A stretch of 64,000 bases of DNA from Ruegeria arenilitoris (GTDB lineage Bacteria; Pseudomonadota; Alphaproteobacteria; Rhodobacterales; Rhodobacteraceae), in the NCBI RefSeq assembly GCF_013030985.1, contig NZ_WPYP01000001.1:186001-250000 (forward strand), in the 5' to 3' direction. A program made the translations under genes and the position numbers. Below the pieces are notes generated by a model. The model did no database searches. It was not told the DNA's origin and saw nothing but the letters and a program-made list of their open reading frames with translations. Each line of letters opens with the position of its first letter. Position 1 is the stretch's first letter. Shown one piece after another: positions 33,982 through 43,033 of the stretch.

Positions 33982-35946
33982 TCACTTGTTCGCGCGGTTT
34001 GCGATCAGGTCATCGACCACCGACGGATCGGCCAGGGTCGAGGTGTCACCCAGCGAGCCAAAGTCGTTCTCGGCAATCTTGCGCAGGATACGGCGCATGA
34101 TTTTGCCCGAACGGGTTTTGGGCAGGCCAGGGGCCCACTGGATTACATCCGGTGAGGCGATCGGGCCAATCTCGGTCCGGACCCAGGTGCGCAGTTCTTT
34201 CAGCAGGTCGTCGGAAGGCTCGCGGTCATTCATCAGAGTGACATAGCAATAGATGCCTTGTCCTTTGATTTCATGGGGATAGCCCACCACGGCGGCCTCG
34301 GCCACGGCGGCGTGCGCCACCAGCGCGCTTTCGACCTCGGCTGTGCCCATACGGTGACCCGACACGTTGATCACATCATCGACGCGACCGGTGATCCAGT
34401 AATCGCCATCTTCGTCACGGCGGCAGCCGTCGCCGGTGAAGTAGTAGCCCTTGTAATCCGAGAAATAGGTCTTCTCGAACCGCTCATGGTCGCCCCAGAC
34501 GGTGCGCATTTGGCCCGGCCAGCTGTCTTTGATGCACAGAACACCCTCGACACCGTTGCCGTTGATTTCAACACCGGATTGCGGGTCCAGCACGACGGGT
34601 TGAATACCAAAGAAGGGCTTCATGGCCGCGCCGGGTTTCATCGCGTGGGCGCCGGGCAGGGGCGTCATCAGGTGGCCGCCGGTTTCGGTCTGCCACCAAG
34701 TGTCGACGATCGGGCATTTTCCCTTGCCGACAACCTCGTTGTACCAGTTCCACGCCTCGGGGTTGATCGGCTCACCCACTGTGCCCAGCACTTTCAGATC
34801 GCTGAGGTCATGTTTTTCGACCCACTCGCTACCCTGACCCATCAGGGCGCGAATAGCGGTCGGAGCGGTATAGAACTGGTTCACCTTGTGCTTGGCGCAG
34901 ACTTCCCAGAAACGACCCGCATCCGGATAGGTCGGAACACCTTCAAACATCACCGAGGTCGCGCCGTTGGCCAGCGGGCCATAGACGATATAGCTGTGAC
35001 CGGTGACCCAGCCCACATCCGCAGTACACCAGTACACGTCACCTTCGTGGTAGTCGAAAGTCACTTCGTGGGTCAGCGCGGCATAGACCAGATAGCCACC
35101 GGTGGTATGCACAACACCTTTCGGCTGACCGGTCGAACCCGAAGTGTAGAGAATGAACAGCGGGTCTTCGGCGTTCATTTCGGCGGGCGCGCAATAGTCA
35201 TCCGCTTCCAGAGCCATTTCGTTATAATCGTAGTCCCGGCCGGAAACCCAGGTGGTTTGACCGCCCGTCCGCTTGACGACCAGACATTTCACCGTGTCCT
35301 TGCAGTGCAGCAGCGCAGCATCCGCGTTGGATTTCAGAGGCGTTTTACGTCCACCACGCGGCGCTTCGTCGGCGGTGATGATAACTTTGGCGTCGCTTCC
35401 GTTTACACGGGCTGCCAGGGCGTCAGGAGAGAAACCAGCGAACACGATCGAGTGGATCGCACCGATACGGGCACAGGCCAGCATCGCATAAGCCGCTTCG
35501 GGGATCATTGGCAGGTAGATGACAACACGGTCACCTTTACGCACGCCCATCGATTCCAGGATGTTGGCCATGCGGCAGGTGCGGCGGTGCAGTTCGGCAT
35601 AGGTGATGTGCTGTGCCGCGTCAGTCGGATCATCCGGCTCCCAGATGATGGCGGTCTGATCGCCGCGCGTTTTCAGGTGACGGTCCAGGCAGTTGGCGGA
35701 AACGTTCAGCGTGCCGTCGGCGTACCAGTTGATATTGACCGACCCGAGGTCATAGTTGACATCCTTGACCTGGTTGAACGGCTTGATCCAGTCGATCCGC
35801 TTGCCTTGCTCACCCCAGAACGCGACGGGATCTTCAATCGAGGCCTTGTACATTTCGTTGTACTTGTCGGCATCGACATGTGCACGCGCAACGGTCTCGG
35901 CGGACGGCGGATAGACGTTGGCATCTGCCTGGGCAGCGGTTGTCAT
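33982..35946 (-). CDS. acsA: Acetyl-CoA synthetase (AMP-forming)
   Basis: A 654-residue acyl-AMP-forming enzyme activating acetate to acetyl-CoA. Seen are the P-loop [38 protein letters not shown] with the acetate-pocket tryptophan of Acs, and the C-terminal [15 protein letters not shown] whose lysine is acetylated in regulated homologues. Length matches the family. It is the first gene of a minus-strand run with adk and the symporter pair. Two palindromes lie upstream of its start. Confidence 0.95.
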   Translation of the reverse strand: MTTAAQADANVYPPSAETVARAHVDADKYNEMYKASIEDPVAFWGEQGKRIDWIKPFNQVKDVNYDLGSVNINWYADGTLNVSANCLDRHLKTRGDQTAIIWEPDDPTDAAQHITYAELHRRTCRMANILESMGVRKGDRVVIYLPMIPEAAYAMLACARIGAIHSIVFAGFSPDALAARVNGSDAKVIITADEAPRGGRKTPLKSNADAALLHCKDTVKCLVVKRTGGQTTWVSGRDYDYNEMALEADDYCAPAEMNAEDPLFILYTSGSTGQPKGVVHTTGGYLVYAALTHEVTFDYHEGDVYWCTADVGWVTGHSYIVYGPLANGATSVMFEGVPTYPDAGRFWEVCAKHKVNQFYTAPTAIRALMGQGSEWVEKHDLSDLKVLGTVGEPINPEAWNWYNEVVGKGKCPIVDTWWQTETGGHLMTPLPGAHAMKPGAAMKPFFGIQPVVLDPQSGVEINGNGVEGVLCIKDSWPGQMRTVWGDHERFEKTYFSDYKGYYFTGDGCRRDEDGDYWITGRVDDVINVSGHRMGTAEVESALVAHAAVAEAAVVGYPHEIKGQGIYCYVTLMNDREPSDDLLKELRTWVRTEIGPIASPDVIQWAPGLPKTRSGKIMRRILRKIAENDFGSLGDTSTLADPSVVDDLIANRANK

Positions 35947-36360
35947 ACTGAGGCTCCTCCCTCTGGACTGAAATTATTGGAACGATATTGCCCGCCCAAC
36001 GAGCGCTGTCGATCCGTTTCCTCCCCGACTTGGATAATACGGAGAACTGAAAACAATGAAATAAATTACCGAAATCCCAGCATTTGTTTGTAAACAAATT
36101 TTACCGACTTTGGCAAAGTAGTAAAAAAAGTAAGATATAGCTGCAAAACAGAATAAAAAACAAAATGTTGCGTGTTAATGATGTTCGCCGTGCCCCGTCA
36201 GGGCGGTTTCGGTATTTTGCGCACATTCATTTCATCTTTTGGTTGTTAGCGCTGGCGGTCGCCATTGCAGCAGCCCGTCCGGGGTTGGCACATTTCGATG
36301 TTGGCGCTAGCTTGAATCTCAAGCGCTTGGACAAGAAGCGCAGCAAAGGGAGAACTCATC
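35947..36360. promoter_or_regulatory. AT-rich divergent control region between acsA and dctP
   Basis: About 410 bases without a gene. The stretch 36040-36170 is markedly AT-rich for this genome. It contains ATTTGTTT-GT-AAACAAAT (36082-36099, 8-bp perfect arms) and ACTTTG-G-CAAAGT (36107-36119, 6-bp perfect arms), both 130-175 bases before acsA and pointing to regulator binding. The second resembles TTTGCAAA-type sites of short-chain fatty acid regulators but has an extra central base. The dctP promoter must also lie here. Confidence 0.5.
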
Positions 36361-37377
36361 ATGAAAAAATATTTGAGCGGCGCTGCAGTCGCCGCCTTGG
36401 GTGTTGCATTCGTCACCGAGGCCGCAGCAACCGAATGGAATGCCTCTGTCTGGGGTAAACGGCGCGCCTTTACCGAGCATGTGGAAAAGCTGGCCGAGCT
36501 GGTCAGTGAAAAGACCGGTGGCGAGTTTACCATCAACGTCAGCTACGGCGGCCTGTCCAAACCCAAGGAAAATCTGGACGGGATCGAGATCGGCGCATTC
36601 GAGATGGCCCAGTTCTGCGCCGGCTATCACCGCGATAAGAACCGCGCCATCACCGTGCTGGAACTGCCGTTTCTGGGTGTGAACACTTTGGAAGAAGAGG
36701 TGGCCGTCAGCCACGCCGTCTATGATCACCCGGCGGTCAAGGATGAGATGGCGAAGTGGAATGCCCGCATTATCATGACTTCGCCCATGCCGCAGTACAA
36801 TCTGGTCGGCACCGGTGATCCGCGTGACGAACTGGCCGAGTTCGACGGGATGCGCGTGCGCGCGACCGGTGGTCTGGGGCAGGCGTTCGAAGCCGTCGGT
36901 GGTGTGCCGACCTCGGTCCCCGCAACCGAGGCGTTCAATGCGATGGAGTCCGGTGTCGTCGATACGGTGGCTTTTGCCCAGCACGCACATCTTTCTTTTG
37001 GCACCATCAATGAGGCCGACTGGTGGACCGCTAACCTGAACCCCGGCACCGTCAACTGCCCGGTTGTGGTGAATATCGAAGCCTATGAGGCGCTGCCTGC
37101 TGAACATCGCGAAGCGCTGAACAGCTCGATCAGCGAGGCGATTGATCACTACCTCGCCAATTACGGCGGGCTACTTGAGAAATGGGACAGCGTTCTGGAA
37201 GAAAAGGGCGTCCAGAAGGTCGAGATCGACGATGCCGTGATCGAAGAGTTCCGCGCCAAGGCTGCAGATCCGATTCGTGAACAATGGATCGCAGACATGA
37301 CCGCTCAGGGTTTTCCGGCGCAGGATCTTTATGATCTGGTCCAGACAACGCTGAAGCAGCAGCGCGGCGGTAACTGA
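36361..37377 (+). CDS. dctP: TRAP transporter substrate-binding protein DctP
   Basis: A 338-residue periplasmic receptor for a TRAP importer. Signal peptide MKKYLSGAAVAALGVAFVTEAAA is followed by the two-lobed DctP fold. The segment GMRVRATGGLGQAFEAVGGVPTSVPATEAFNAMESGVVDTV contains the conserved arginine that holds a ligand carboxylate. The site AAGGGAG precedes the ATG. The ligand is probably an organic acid; its identity cannot be read from the sequence. It is followed by a stem-loop and then by dctQ and dctM. Confidence 0.92.
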   Translation: MKKYLSGAAVAALGVAFVTEAAATEWNASVWGKRRAFTEHVEKLAELVSEKTGGEFTINVSYGGLSKPKENLDGIEIGAFEMAQFCAGYHRDKNRAITVLELPFLGVNTLEEEVAVSHAVYDHPAVKDEMAKWNARIIMTSPMPQYNLVGTGDPRDELAEFDGMRVRATGGLGQAFEAVGGVPTSVPATEAFNAMESGVVDTVAFAQHAHLSFGTINEADWWTANLNPGTVNCPVVVNIEAYEALPAEHREALNSSISEAIDHYLANYGGLLEKWDSVLEEKGVQKVEIDDAVIEEFRAKAADPIREQWIADMTAQGFPAQDLYDLVQTTLKQQRGGN

Positions 37378-37386
37378 TTGCCTGAT

Positions 37387-37410
37387 CCGGGTGCCTGATC
37401 GGGCACCCGG
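37387..37410 (+). promoter_or_regulatory. Strong stem-loop between dctP and dctQ
   Basis: CCGGGTGCC (37387-37395) pairs perfectly with GGCACCCGG (37402-37410) around a six-base loop, in the 62-base gap after dctP. No T-run follows. It probably protects the dctP transcript or partly stops transcription, so that the receptor exceeds the membrane subunits. Confidence 0.7.
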
Positions 37411-37439
37411 ACACCATTCAAATACAGGGGATCACCGGA

Positions 37440-38069
37440 ATGGCAGGACAGGCCACGGTGCTTGAAGACGGCAGCGGTCTTAGCTGGCTGGACCGTCATC
37501 TATTGAAGTTAGAGCAGTTTCTGGCACTGATCAGCGGTCTTGCCGTGTTCGGGCTTATGGTGTTGGCCGTGGTTTCGGTCAGCGGCCGCAATGCGATCAA
37601 TGCGCCGCTGCCGGGCTATGTGGACTGGATCGAACAGGCCATGCCCCTGATCGCCTTTCTGGGCATTTCCTATGTGCAGCGCGAAGGCGGCCATATCCGG
37701 ATGGATATCATGATCTCGCGCCTGCATGGCCGGGCGTTGTGGCTGTTCGAGCTGATCTCGGTGATCCTCATCCTTGTTCTGATGCTGGCGCTGGTTTGGG
37801 GCAGTTGGTCCCATTTCGACCGCTCTTTCGACTTTGGTGCCCCGATGTGGAGCCGCGACAGTTCGATTGACATCGGTATTCCGCTCTGGCCCGCCAAGCT
37901 ACTGGCGCCAGTGGCTTTTTCGGTCCTGTGTGCAAGGTTGGTGCTACAGGTCTGGGGATACGGGCGCGCCCTTGTGTTGGGTCTCGAGCATCCTGTGGCA
38001 GTGCCGCTGATCCAAGATGCGGCGGCGCAGGCTGCTGCTGAAGCAGAGCAATTCGAGGGGCAGGACTAG
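37440..38069 (+). CDS. dctQ: TRAP transporter small membrane subunit DctQ
   Basis: A 209-residue DctQ-type protein with four membrane helices (about 27-50, 63-82, 100-122, 148-170). GYVDWIEQAMPLIAFLGISYVQREGGHIRMDI is the typical second-helix region. It joins DctM in the membrane complex. AGGGGA precedes the ATG. The stop is 3 bases before dctM. Confidence 0.9.
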   Translation: MAGQATVLEDGSGLSWLDRHLLKLEQFLALISGLAVFGLMVLAVVSVSGRNAINAPLPGYVDWIEQAMPLIAFLGISYVQREGGHIRMDIMISRLHGRALWLFELISVILILVLMLALVWGSWSHFDRSFDFGAPMWSRDSSIDIGIPLWPAKLLAPVAFSVLCARLVLQVWGYGRALVLGLEHPVAVPLIQDAAAQAAAEAEQFEGQD

Positions 38070-38072
38070 CGT

Positions 38073-39476
38073 ATGGACACGATAGACATTGGTCTGTGGG
38101 TCACTGGTGGCCTGCTGCTATTGGTTGTCACGGGAATGCGTGTAGCCTTTGCGGCGGGGCTTGCCGGGTTGGTCGGGCTGGTCTGGATTTTCTGGGCTAA
38201 ATTCGGATACGATCCCGATCGCTTTGGCAAAGCCTTAACGGTGGCCGTCAAAACGGCCGGGCAGGTACCGCATTCCAAAGTGGCTGCCCATACGCTCAGC
38301 CTGATCCCGACCTTCATCCTGATCGGTTATCTGGCCTATTATGCGGGCCTCACGCGCGCATTGTTCGAGGCCGCCAAACGCTGGGTGGCGTGGGTGCCGG
38401 GTGGGCTGGCGGTTTCGACCGTGTTTGCAACCGCCGGGTTCGCCGCGGTGTCGGGTGCGTCGGTCGCCACGTCGGCCGTCTTCGCCCGCATCGCCATCCC
38501 CGAGATGCTGAAGGTCGGCTACAACAAGCAATTCGCCGCCGGAGTCGTTGCCGCCGGAGGCACGTTGGCCTCGCTGATCCCGCCTTCGGCCATTCTGGTG
38601 ATCTACGCTATCATCGTTGAGCAAGACGTGGGCAAGCTGTTGCTGGCCGGTTTCATTCCGGGCGCCTTTTCGGCGGTGATCTACGGGTTGCTGATCGTTG
38701 GGATTGCAGTTTTCTTCAAGAGTGTTGGCCCACCGGTCACAGGCTTTACTTGGAAACAGCGCTTCGCCTCTTTGCCCGGCGCGTTTCCCATCGTGGCCGT
38801 GATCCTGATCATCATCTGCTTTGTCTACAACCCGTTCGGGGAAAAGGCTTGGGGCACCCCGACCGAAGGCGGCGCCATCGGTGCCTTTATCGTCTTCTGC
38901 TTTGCCCTGTTCCACGGGATGCGGTGGTCCGAGTTGAAATCGGCGCTGCTGGAAACCGCCAAGTTGACGGCCATGATCTTCACGATCATCTGGGGCGTGC
39001 TGATCTATGTCCGGTTTCTGGGGTTCGCCGACCTGCCGGGGGCGTTTTCGGACTGGATTACCTCGCTGGAAATGTCGCCGATGCTGATCCTGATCTGCAT
39101 CCTTCTGGCCTATGCGGTGCTCGGCATGTTCATGGACGCCATTGGGATGCTGCTGCTTACATTGCCGGTGGTCTACCCAGCGGTGATGGCCCTGAACGGC
39201 GGGGAGGCAGTCAGCGCAGCGGACAGTACCTTCGGCATGTCCGGCCCGATGTGTGCGATCTGGTTCGGTATTTTGGTGGTCAAAATGGCCGAGTTCTGTC
39301 TGATCACACCACCCATCGGTCTGAACTGTTTTGTGGTGGCTGGTGTGCGCCCGGACCTGAGCGTTCAGGATGTGTTCAAGGGCGTCACGCCGTTCTTTAT
39401 CGCGGACGGCGTAACCATCGCGCTGCTCGTGGCGTTCCCGAGCATTGTTCTCTACTTGCCGTCGCTGGCCGGATAG
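38073..39476 (+). CDS. dctM: TRAP transporter large permease DctM
   Basis: A 467-residue DctM channel subunit with about 12 helices, driving uptake by the sodium gradient. Recognisable parts are TAGFAAVSGASVATSAVFARIAIPEM, VVAAGGTLASLIPPSAILVIYAIIVEQDVGKL and VKMAEFCLITPPIGLNCFVV, all conserved in DctM. A bidirectional-type hairpin follows at once and separates it from the convergent ocd gene. Confidence 0.93.
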   Translation: MDTIDIGLWVTGGLLLLVVTGMRVAFAAGLAGLVGLVWIFWAKFGYDPDRFGKALTVAVKTAGQVPHSKVAAHTLSLIPTFILIGYLAYYAGLTRALFEAAKRWVAWVPGGLAVSTVFATAGFAAVSGASVATSAVFARIAIPEMLKVGYNKQFAAGVVAAGGTLASLIPPSAILVIYAIIVEQDVGKLLLAGFIPGAFSAVIYGLLIVGIAVFFKSVGPPVTGFTWKQRFASLPGAFPIVAVILIIICFVYNPFGEKAWGTPTEGGAIGAFIVFCFALFHGMRWSELKSALLETAKLTAMIFTIIWGVLIYVRFLGFADLPGAFSDWITSLEMSPMLILICILLAYAVLGMFMDAIGMLLLTLPVVYPAVMALNGGEAVSAADSTFGMSGPMCAIWFGILVVKMAEFCLITPPIGLNCFVVAGVRPDLSVQDVFKGVTPFFIADGVTIALLVAFPSIVLYLPSLAG

Positions 39477-39503
39477 AAAAAGCCCCCGGGGTTAACCGGG
39501 GGC
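39477..39503. terminator. Terminator between dctM and ornithine cyclodeaminase genes
   Basis: GCCCCCGG (39482-39489) pairs with CCGGGGGC (39496-39503) around GGTTAA. An A5 run on the plus strand (39477-39481) is a T-run on the minus strand, so it works best as the terminator of the minus-strand ocd operon, which ends 25 bases away. It may also help stop dctM transcription. Confidence 0.85.
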
Positions 39504-39527
39504 GAGGTAAAGCTAATTGCGGGTTCT

Positions 39528-40568
39528 TCAGCTTGCCCGCATGAGCATCCCATACAGATCGCGCGGGTCATCCGGGTCAGCCAGCATGTCGAGGGGTTCA
39601 AAGAAATTGGTGCCTTCAATAGCAGATTTGACATAGCGCAGAGCGGAGAAGTCCTCGATTGCAAAGCCCACACTGTCGAACAGGGTGATCTGCCGGTCGT
39701 CGCGGCGCCCCTCGGCCTGTCCGGTCATGACCTGCCACATCTCGGTCACAGGGTGATCGTCCTCCAGCGCCTGAATCTCGCCTTCGATCCGCGTTTGTTC
39801 GGGGTATTCGACAAAGATGTCCGAGCGCAGAAGGATATCCCGGTGCAGTTCCGTTTTGCCCGGGCAGTCGCCGCCGATGGCGTTGATGTGCACACCGGGA
39901 CCGACCATGTTGTCGGTCAGGATCGTGGCATACTTCTTATCGGCCGTGCAGGTGGTGATAATATGCGCGCCCTCGATGGCCTCTTCGGGGGTTGAACAGG
40001 AAACAACGGTCAAACCGGTCCCTTGCAAGTTGGCGGCGCATTTCTTGGTCGCGTTGCTGTCGGTGTCATAGAGGCGCACGGTCGTAATCCCGCACATCGC
40101 CTTGAAGGCCAGGCATTGGAACTCCGACTGCGCGCCATTGCCGATCATGGCCATGACTGTTGAGGACTTCGGCGCCAGATAGCTGCCGACCAGTGCCGAG
40201 GTTGCCGCAGTTCGCAGCGCGGTCAGCATTGTCATTTCGGTCAGCAGGGTGGGGTAACCGGTGTAAACATCCGCCAGCAGGCCAAAGGCGGTCACGGTCT
40301 GTAACCCCTCTGAGGTGTTCTTGGGGTGACCGTTGACGTATTTGAACCCATAAGCCTCACCGTCCGAGGTCGGCATAAGTTCGATCACGCCATGCGGCGA
40401 GTGGGCCGGGATGCGGGGCGTTTTGTCGAAGCTTTCCCAGCGTTTGAAATCGGATTCGATCTGAGCCGCGATCTGAGTGATCATCTGCTCGACCCCAACG
40501 TGATGCACCAGACGCATCATGTTGTCGACGGACACGAAAGGCACAAGCGCCTTGTCAGAAGGTTGCAT
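39528..40568 (-). CDS. ocd: Ornithine cyclodeaminase
   Basis: A 346-residue enzyme of the ornithine cyclodeaminase/mu-crystallin family that turns ornithine to proline and ammonia using bound NAD. Seen are GYPTLLTEMTMLTALRTAATSAL, AMIGNGAQSEFQ in the dinucleotide-binding fold, and NAIGGDCPGKTELHRDIL with the catalytic aspartate region. It is the last gene of the arginase-CtlX-Ocd run, giving arginine to ornithine to proline. Confidence 0.92.
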   Translation of the reverse strand: MQPSDKALVPFVSVDNMMRLVHHVGVEQMITQIAAQIESDFKRWESFDKTPRIPAHSPHGVIELMPTSDGEAYGFKYVNGHPKNTSEGLQTVTAFGLLADVYTGYPTLLTEMTMLTALRTAATSALVGSYLAPKSSTVMAMIGNGAQSEFQCLAFKAMCGITTVRLYDTDSNATKKCAANLQGTGLTVVSCSTPEEAIEGAHIITTCTADKKYATILTDNMVGPGVHINAIGGDCPGKTELHRDILLRSDIFVEYPEQTRIEGEIQALEDDHPVTEMWQVMTGQAEGRRDDRQITLFDSVGFAIEDFSALRYVKSAIEGTNFFEPLDMLADPDDPRDLYGMLMRAS

Positions 40569-40577
40569 CGGGGTCTC

Positions 40578-41495
40578 CTATCGGCGGGACAGGTGGATGC
40601 CTGCAATCATGCAGCGCACGGATCCACCGGCAGTTTCAATTGTCGGAACCGAGAGCGGCAGCGGCGTGGCGCTGGCCTCGATTGTAGCGATTTGTTCAGG
40701 GGCAAGCGCGGCAAGCGCCCGGCTGGACAGAGCCAGCACCAGACCGTCGCGACCGCTGAGTTCAATGGCGTTACCGGCGAACTCGGCGATCTGCTCGTGG
40801 CTCAGATCAATCACGGTACGACCGCTTTCCTCAAGTCGCGCCTGGACCGTCGCGCGGCGTTCCGGGTCGGTGATCATATCCAGGCAAATCAGCGCGTAGT
40901 TCGTGCCGATGCCCATCAGAACATTGGTGTGATAAACATCGCGCCCCCCGCCATCCTTCGCTTCGAACACGATGGGCTCATAGTTGAAATGGGTGCAAAA
41001 ACGCTCCAACAGCACGGGATCGGCACGGTTGGATTTGACGGTATAAGCCACGCGGCCGATGTGGTCCAAGACCATCGCGCCGGTGCCTTCCAGCGCCAGC
41101 TTGTCCTGTTCCAGACCAGAATAGTCGATCACGTCCTGAACGCGGTATTCCTGTTTCAACACTTCGATGACGTCCGCCCGGCGCTCACGCCGACGCGACG
41201 GAACATACATTGGATAGATCGCGACATGCCCGCCGGGATGGGTCGAGAACCAGTTGTTCGGGAATACACTGTCGGGCGTGTCCAGATCGCCGTGATCGTC
41301 AAAGACGTGAACCCTCACGCCGGCATCACGCAACTGAGCGACCGCTTTGTCATGTTCCGCGCGCGCCGCGTCAGAGGGTGTCGCCGTGTGCGTGGCGAGT
41401 GTCTGAAACGCGTTGTCACCCTGTGTCTCGGGGTTTGAGGTAAAGGCATGAGGCCGGATCATCACGACGGCTGAAGGGGCTTGCAGAGATTGCAT
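40578..41495 (-). CDS. ctlX: Arginine deiminase-fold hydrolase, CtlX type
   Basis: A 305-residue hydrolase of the amidinotransferase/arginine deiminase fold. Catalytic segments are PDSVFPNNWFSTH, GGGRDVYHTNVLM with the active histidine, and the terminal GGSVRCMIAG with the nucleophilic cysteine. This matches the group named citrulline utilisation hydrolase CtlX, thought to release ornithine from citrulline. It overlaps the arginase stop by one base (TGATG). Acting on citrulline would feed the same ornithine pool. Confidence 0.85.
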   Translation of the reverse strand: MQSLQAPSAVVMIRPHAFTSNPETQGDNAFQTLATHTATPSDAARAEHDKAVAQLRDAGVRVHVFDDHGDLDTPDSVFPNNWFSTHPGGHVAIYPMYVPSRRRERRADVIEVLKQEYRVQDVIDYSGLEQDKLALEGTGAMVLDHIGRVAYTVKSNRADPVLLERFCTHFNYEPIVFEAKDGGGRDVYHTNVLMGIGTNYALICLDMITDPERRATVQARLEESGRTVIDLSHEQIAEFAGNAIELSGRDGLVLALSSRALAALAPEQIATIEASATPLPLSVPTIETAGGSVRCMIAGIHLSRR

Positions 41496-42415
41496 CAGAA
41501 ACTCCGAGTTGGGCGGTCGAAGATGCGGCGGCCCAGCAAAGAGGCGGCCAGGTCGACCATCAGTTTTGCGGTGCGGCCACGTTCGTCGAGGAACGGGTTC
41601 AGCTCGACCAGATCCAGCGAACAGACGAGGCCGCTTTCGTGCAGCAGTTCCATCACCAGATGCGCCTCGCGTTCGGTCGCACCGCCGGGGACGGTGGTGC
41701 CGACCGCGGGGGCGATGGACGGGTCGAGGAAATCGACATCCAGCGAGACATGCAGGATACCATCGGCCGCCCGAACCCGATCCAGAAACGCCATCAGGGG
41801 GGCTTTGATCCCGTGTTCATCGATGCTGCGCATATCGGCCAGCATGGCGCGGTCCTGTTCCAGCCGTGCGCGCTCGGCCGGATCGACAGAACGCAGGCCA
41901 ATCATTCCAACGCGGTCGGTCGGCACCGGGGCGGGCACCGGTGGAAAGGCGTCGAACCCCGGTTGATCGGTGAAATACGCGACGGGCGTGCCATGCAGGT
42001 TGCCGCTGTCGGTGCTTTCAGGCGTATGAAAGTCGCTATGGGCGTCCAGCCAGAGCACGAAAAGGGGGCGTCCGATCCGTTCTGCGTGGACGGCCATGCC
42101 GGCGACGGTGCCCATCGACAGGGCGTGATCGCCGCCCATGAAAATCGGCAGGCCATTAGGTGCTGTATCCTGTGCCGTGCGGCTCAAGGCGCTGGTCCAT
42201 CCGATTACCTCGGGCAGGGCGAACAGATGTGAGTGTTCAGGCGTGCCCGTTTCGTCAGGGCTGATGTCACCAAGATCGGTGACCTGGTGCCCCAGATCGG
42301 CCAAAGCCTGGTCCAGACCCGCTACCCGATAGGCGTCCGGCCCCATTCGGCAGCCCTGACGCCGCTTGCCTGCGTCCATCGGAGCGCCGACCAATATTAC
42401 GTGTTTGTTGTCCAT
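41495..42415 (-). CDS. rocF: Arginase
   Basis: A 306-residue manganese arginase hydrolysing arginine to ornithine and urea. The metal ligands are visible: GGDHALS (94-100, H97), DAHSDFHTP (D124, H126, D128) and SLDVDFLDPSIAP. FLGRRIF-type family C-terminus is present (SLLGRRIFDRPTRS). It is the first gene of the catabolic run and is divergent from an Lrp-type regulator 86 bases away. Confidence 0.94.
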   Translation of the reverse strand: MDNKHVILVGAPMDAGKRRQGCRMGPDAYRVAGLDQALADLGHQVTDLGDISPDETGTPEHSHLFALPEVIGWTSALSRTAQDTAPNGLPIFMGGDHALSMGTVAGMAVHAERIGRPLFVLWLDAHSDFHTPESTDSGNLHGTPVAYFTDQPGFDAFPPVPAPVPTDRVGMIGLRSVDPAERARLEQDRAMLADMRSIDEHGIKAPLMAFLDRVRAADGILHVSLDVDFLDPSIAPAVGTTVPGGATEREAHLVMELLHESGLVCSLDLVELNPFLDERGRTAKLMVDLAASLLGRRIFDRPTRSF

Positions 42416-42501
42416 ATGACTATTTAGAGCTGCGAGCCGGGTTGCGAGAAGAGATCAAATTGTTCAAAATGAAACTGGCGCGCTCGAAACGGGAAGCACT
42501 T

Positions 42502-42930
42502 ATGGACGATTTGGATAGCAGACTGCTGAATGCTCTACACCGGGATGCACGGGCATCGCTGTCCGAACTGGCCGAAACGCTTGGAGTCACTCGCACGACG
42601 GTGCGCAGTCGGCTGCAGCGCCTGAAGCAATCGGGCGAGATCGTGGGCTTTACCGTCCTCACCCGGCAGGACGTGGCCGAAAGTCCGGTGCGCGGATTGA
42701 TGATGCTGGAAATCGAAGGACGTGGCACCGAGCGCACGATGGCCCGCATCGCCGCCCTGCGTCAGGTCCGCGCCGTGCATACGACCAATGGCAGCTGGGA
42801 TCTGATCGCTGAAATCGGAACCGAGACTCTGGCCGAACTGGACGAGGTCCTGTTTCAGATTCGGCGGATGGAGGGGATTACCAAGTCCGAGACCAACCTA
42901 TTGCTGTCCACGCGCAAGGGTCGCGTCTGA
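42502..42930 (+). CDS. Lrp/AsnC family regulator
   Basis: A 142-residue regulator with an N-terminal HTH (LDSRLLNALHRDARASLSELAETLGVTRTTVRSRLQRL) and a C-terminal ligand-sensing RAM domain. The start at 42502 gives the standard Lrp N-terminus; the frame opens upstream at a TTG (42442). It is divergent from arginase and probably controls the arginine/ornithine genes in response to an amino acid. No clear palindrome was picked out in the short gap. Confidence 0.88.
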   Translation: MDDLDSRLLNALHRDARASLSELAETLGVTRTTVRSRLQRLKQSGEIVGFTVLTRQDVAESPVRGLMMLEIEGRGTERTMARIAALRQVRAVHTTNGSWDLIAEIGTETLAELDEVLFQIRRMEGITKSETNLLLSTRKGRV

Positions 42931-43033
42931 TCCGCCCATAGTGCTTTGAGGTTCAAGGAAAATGTGCAAGAGTTCCCTCGCGCGGCCGATCCGCCCGCGG
43001 GATCATTGCAGCACCTCAGAGCAGGGAAAAACC

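Noticed and set aside
34258-36093. 611-codon open frame on the plus strand opposite acsA
   Set aside because: Complete overlap with a certain gene and no recognisable domain; a shadow frame. The same holds for the plus-strand frames at 31241-32758 and 17183-18574.
36165-36458. 97-codon frame before and into dctP
   Set aside because: It overlaps the dctP signal peptide in another phase and lacks a ribosome site.
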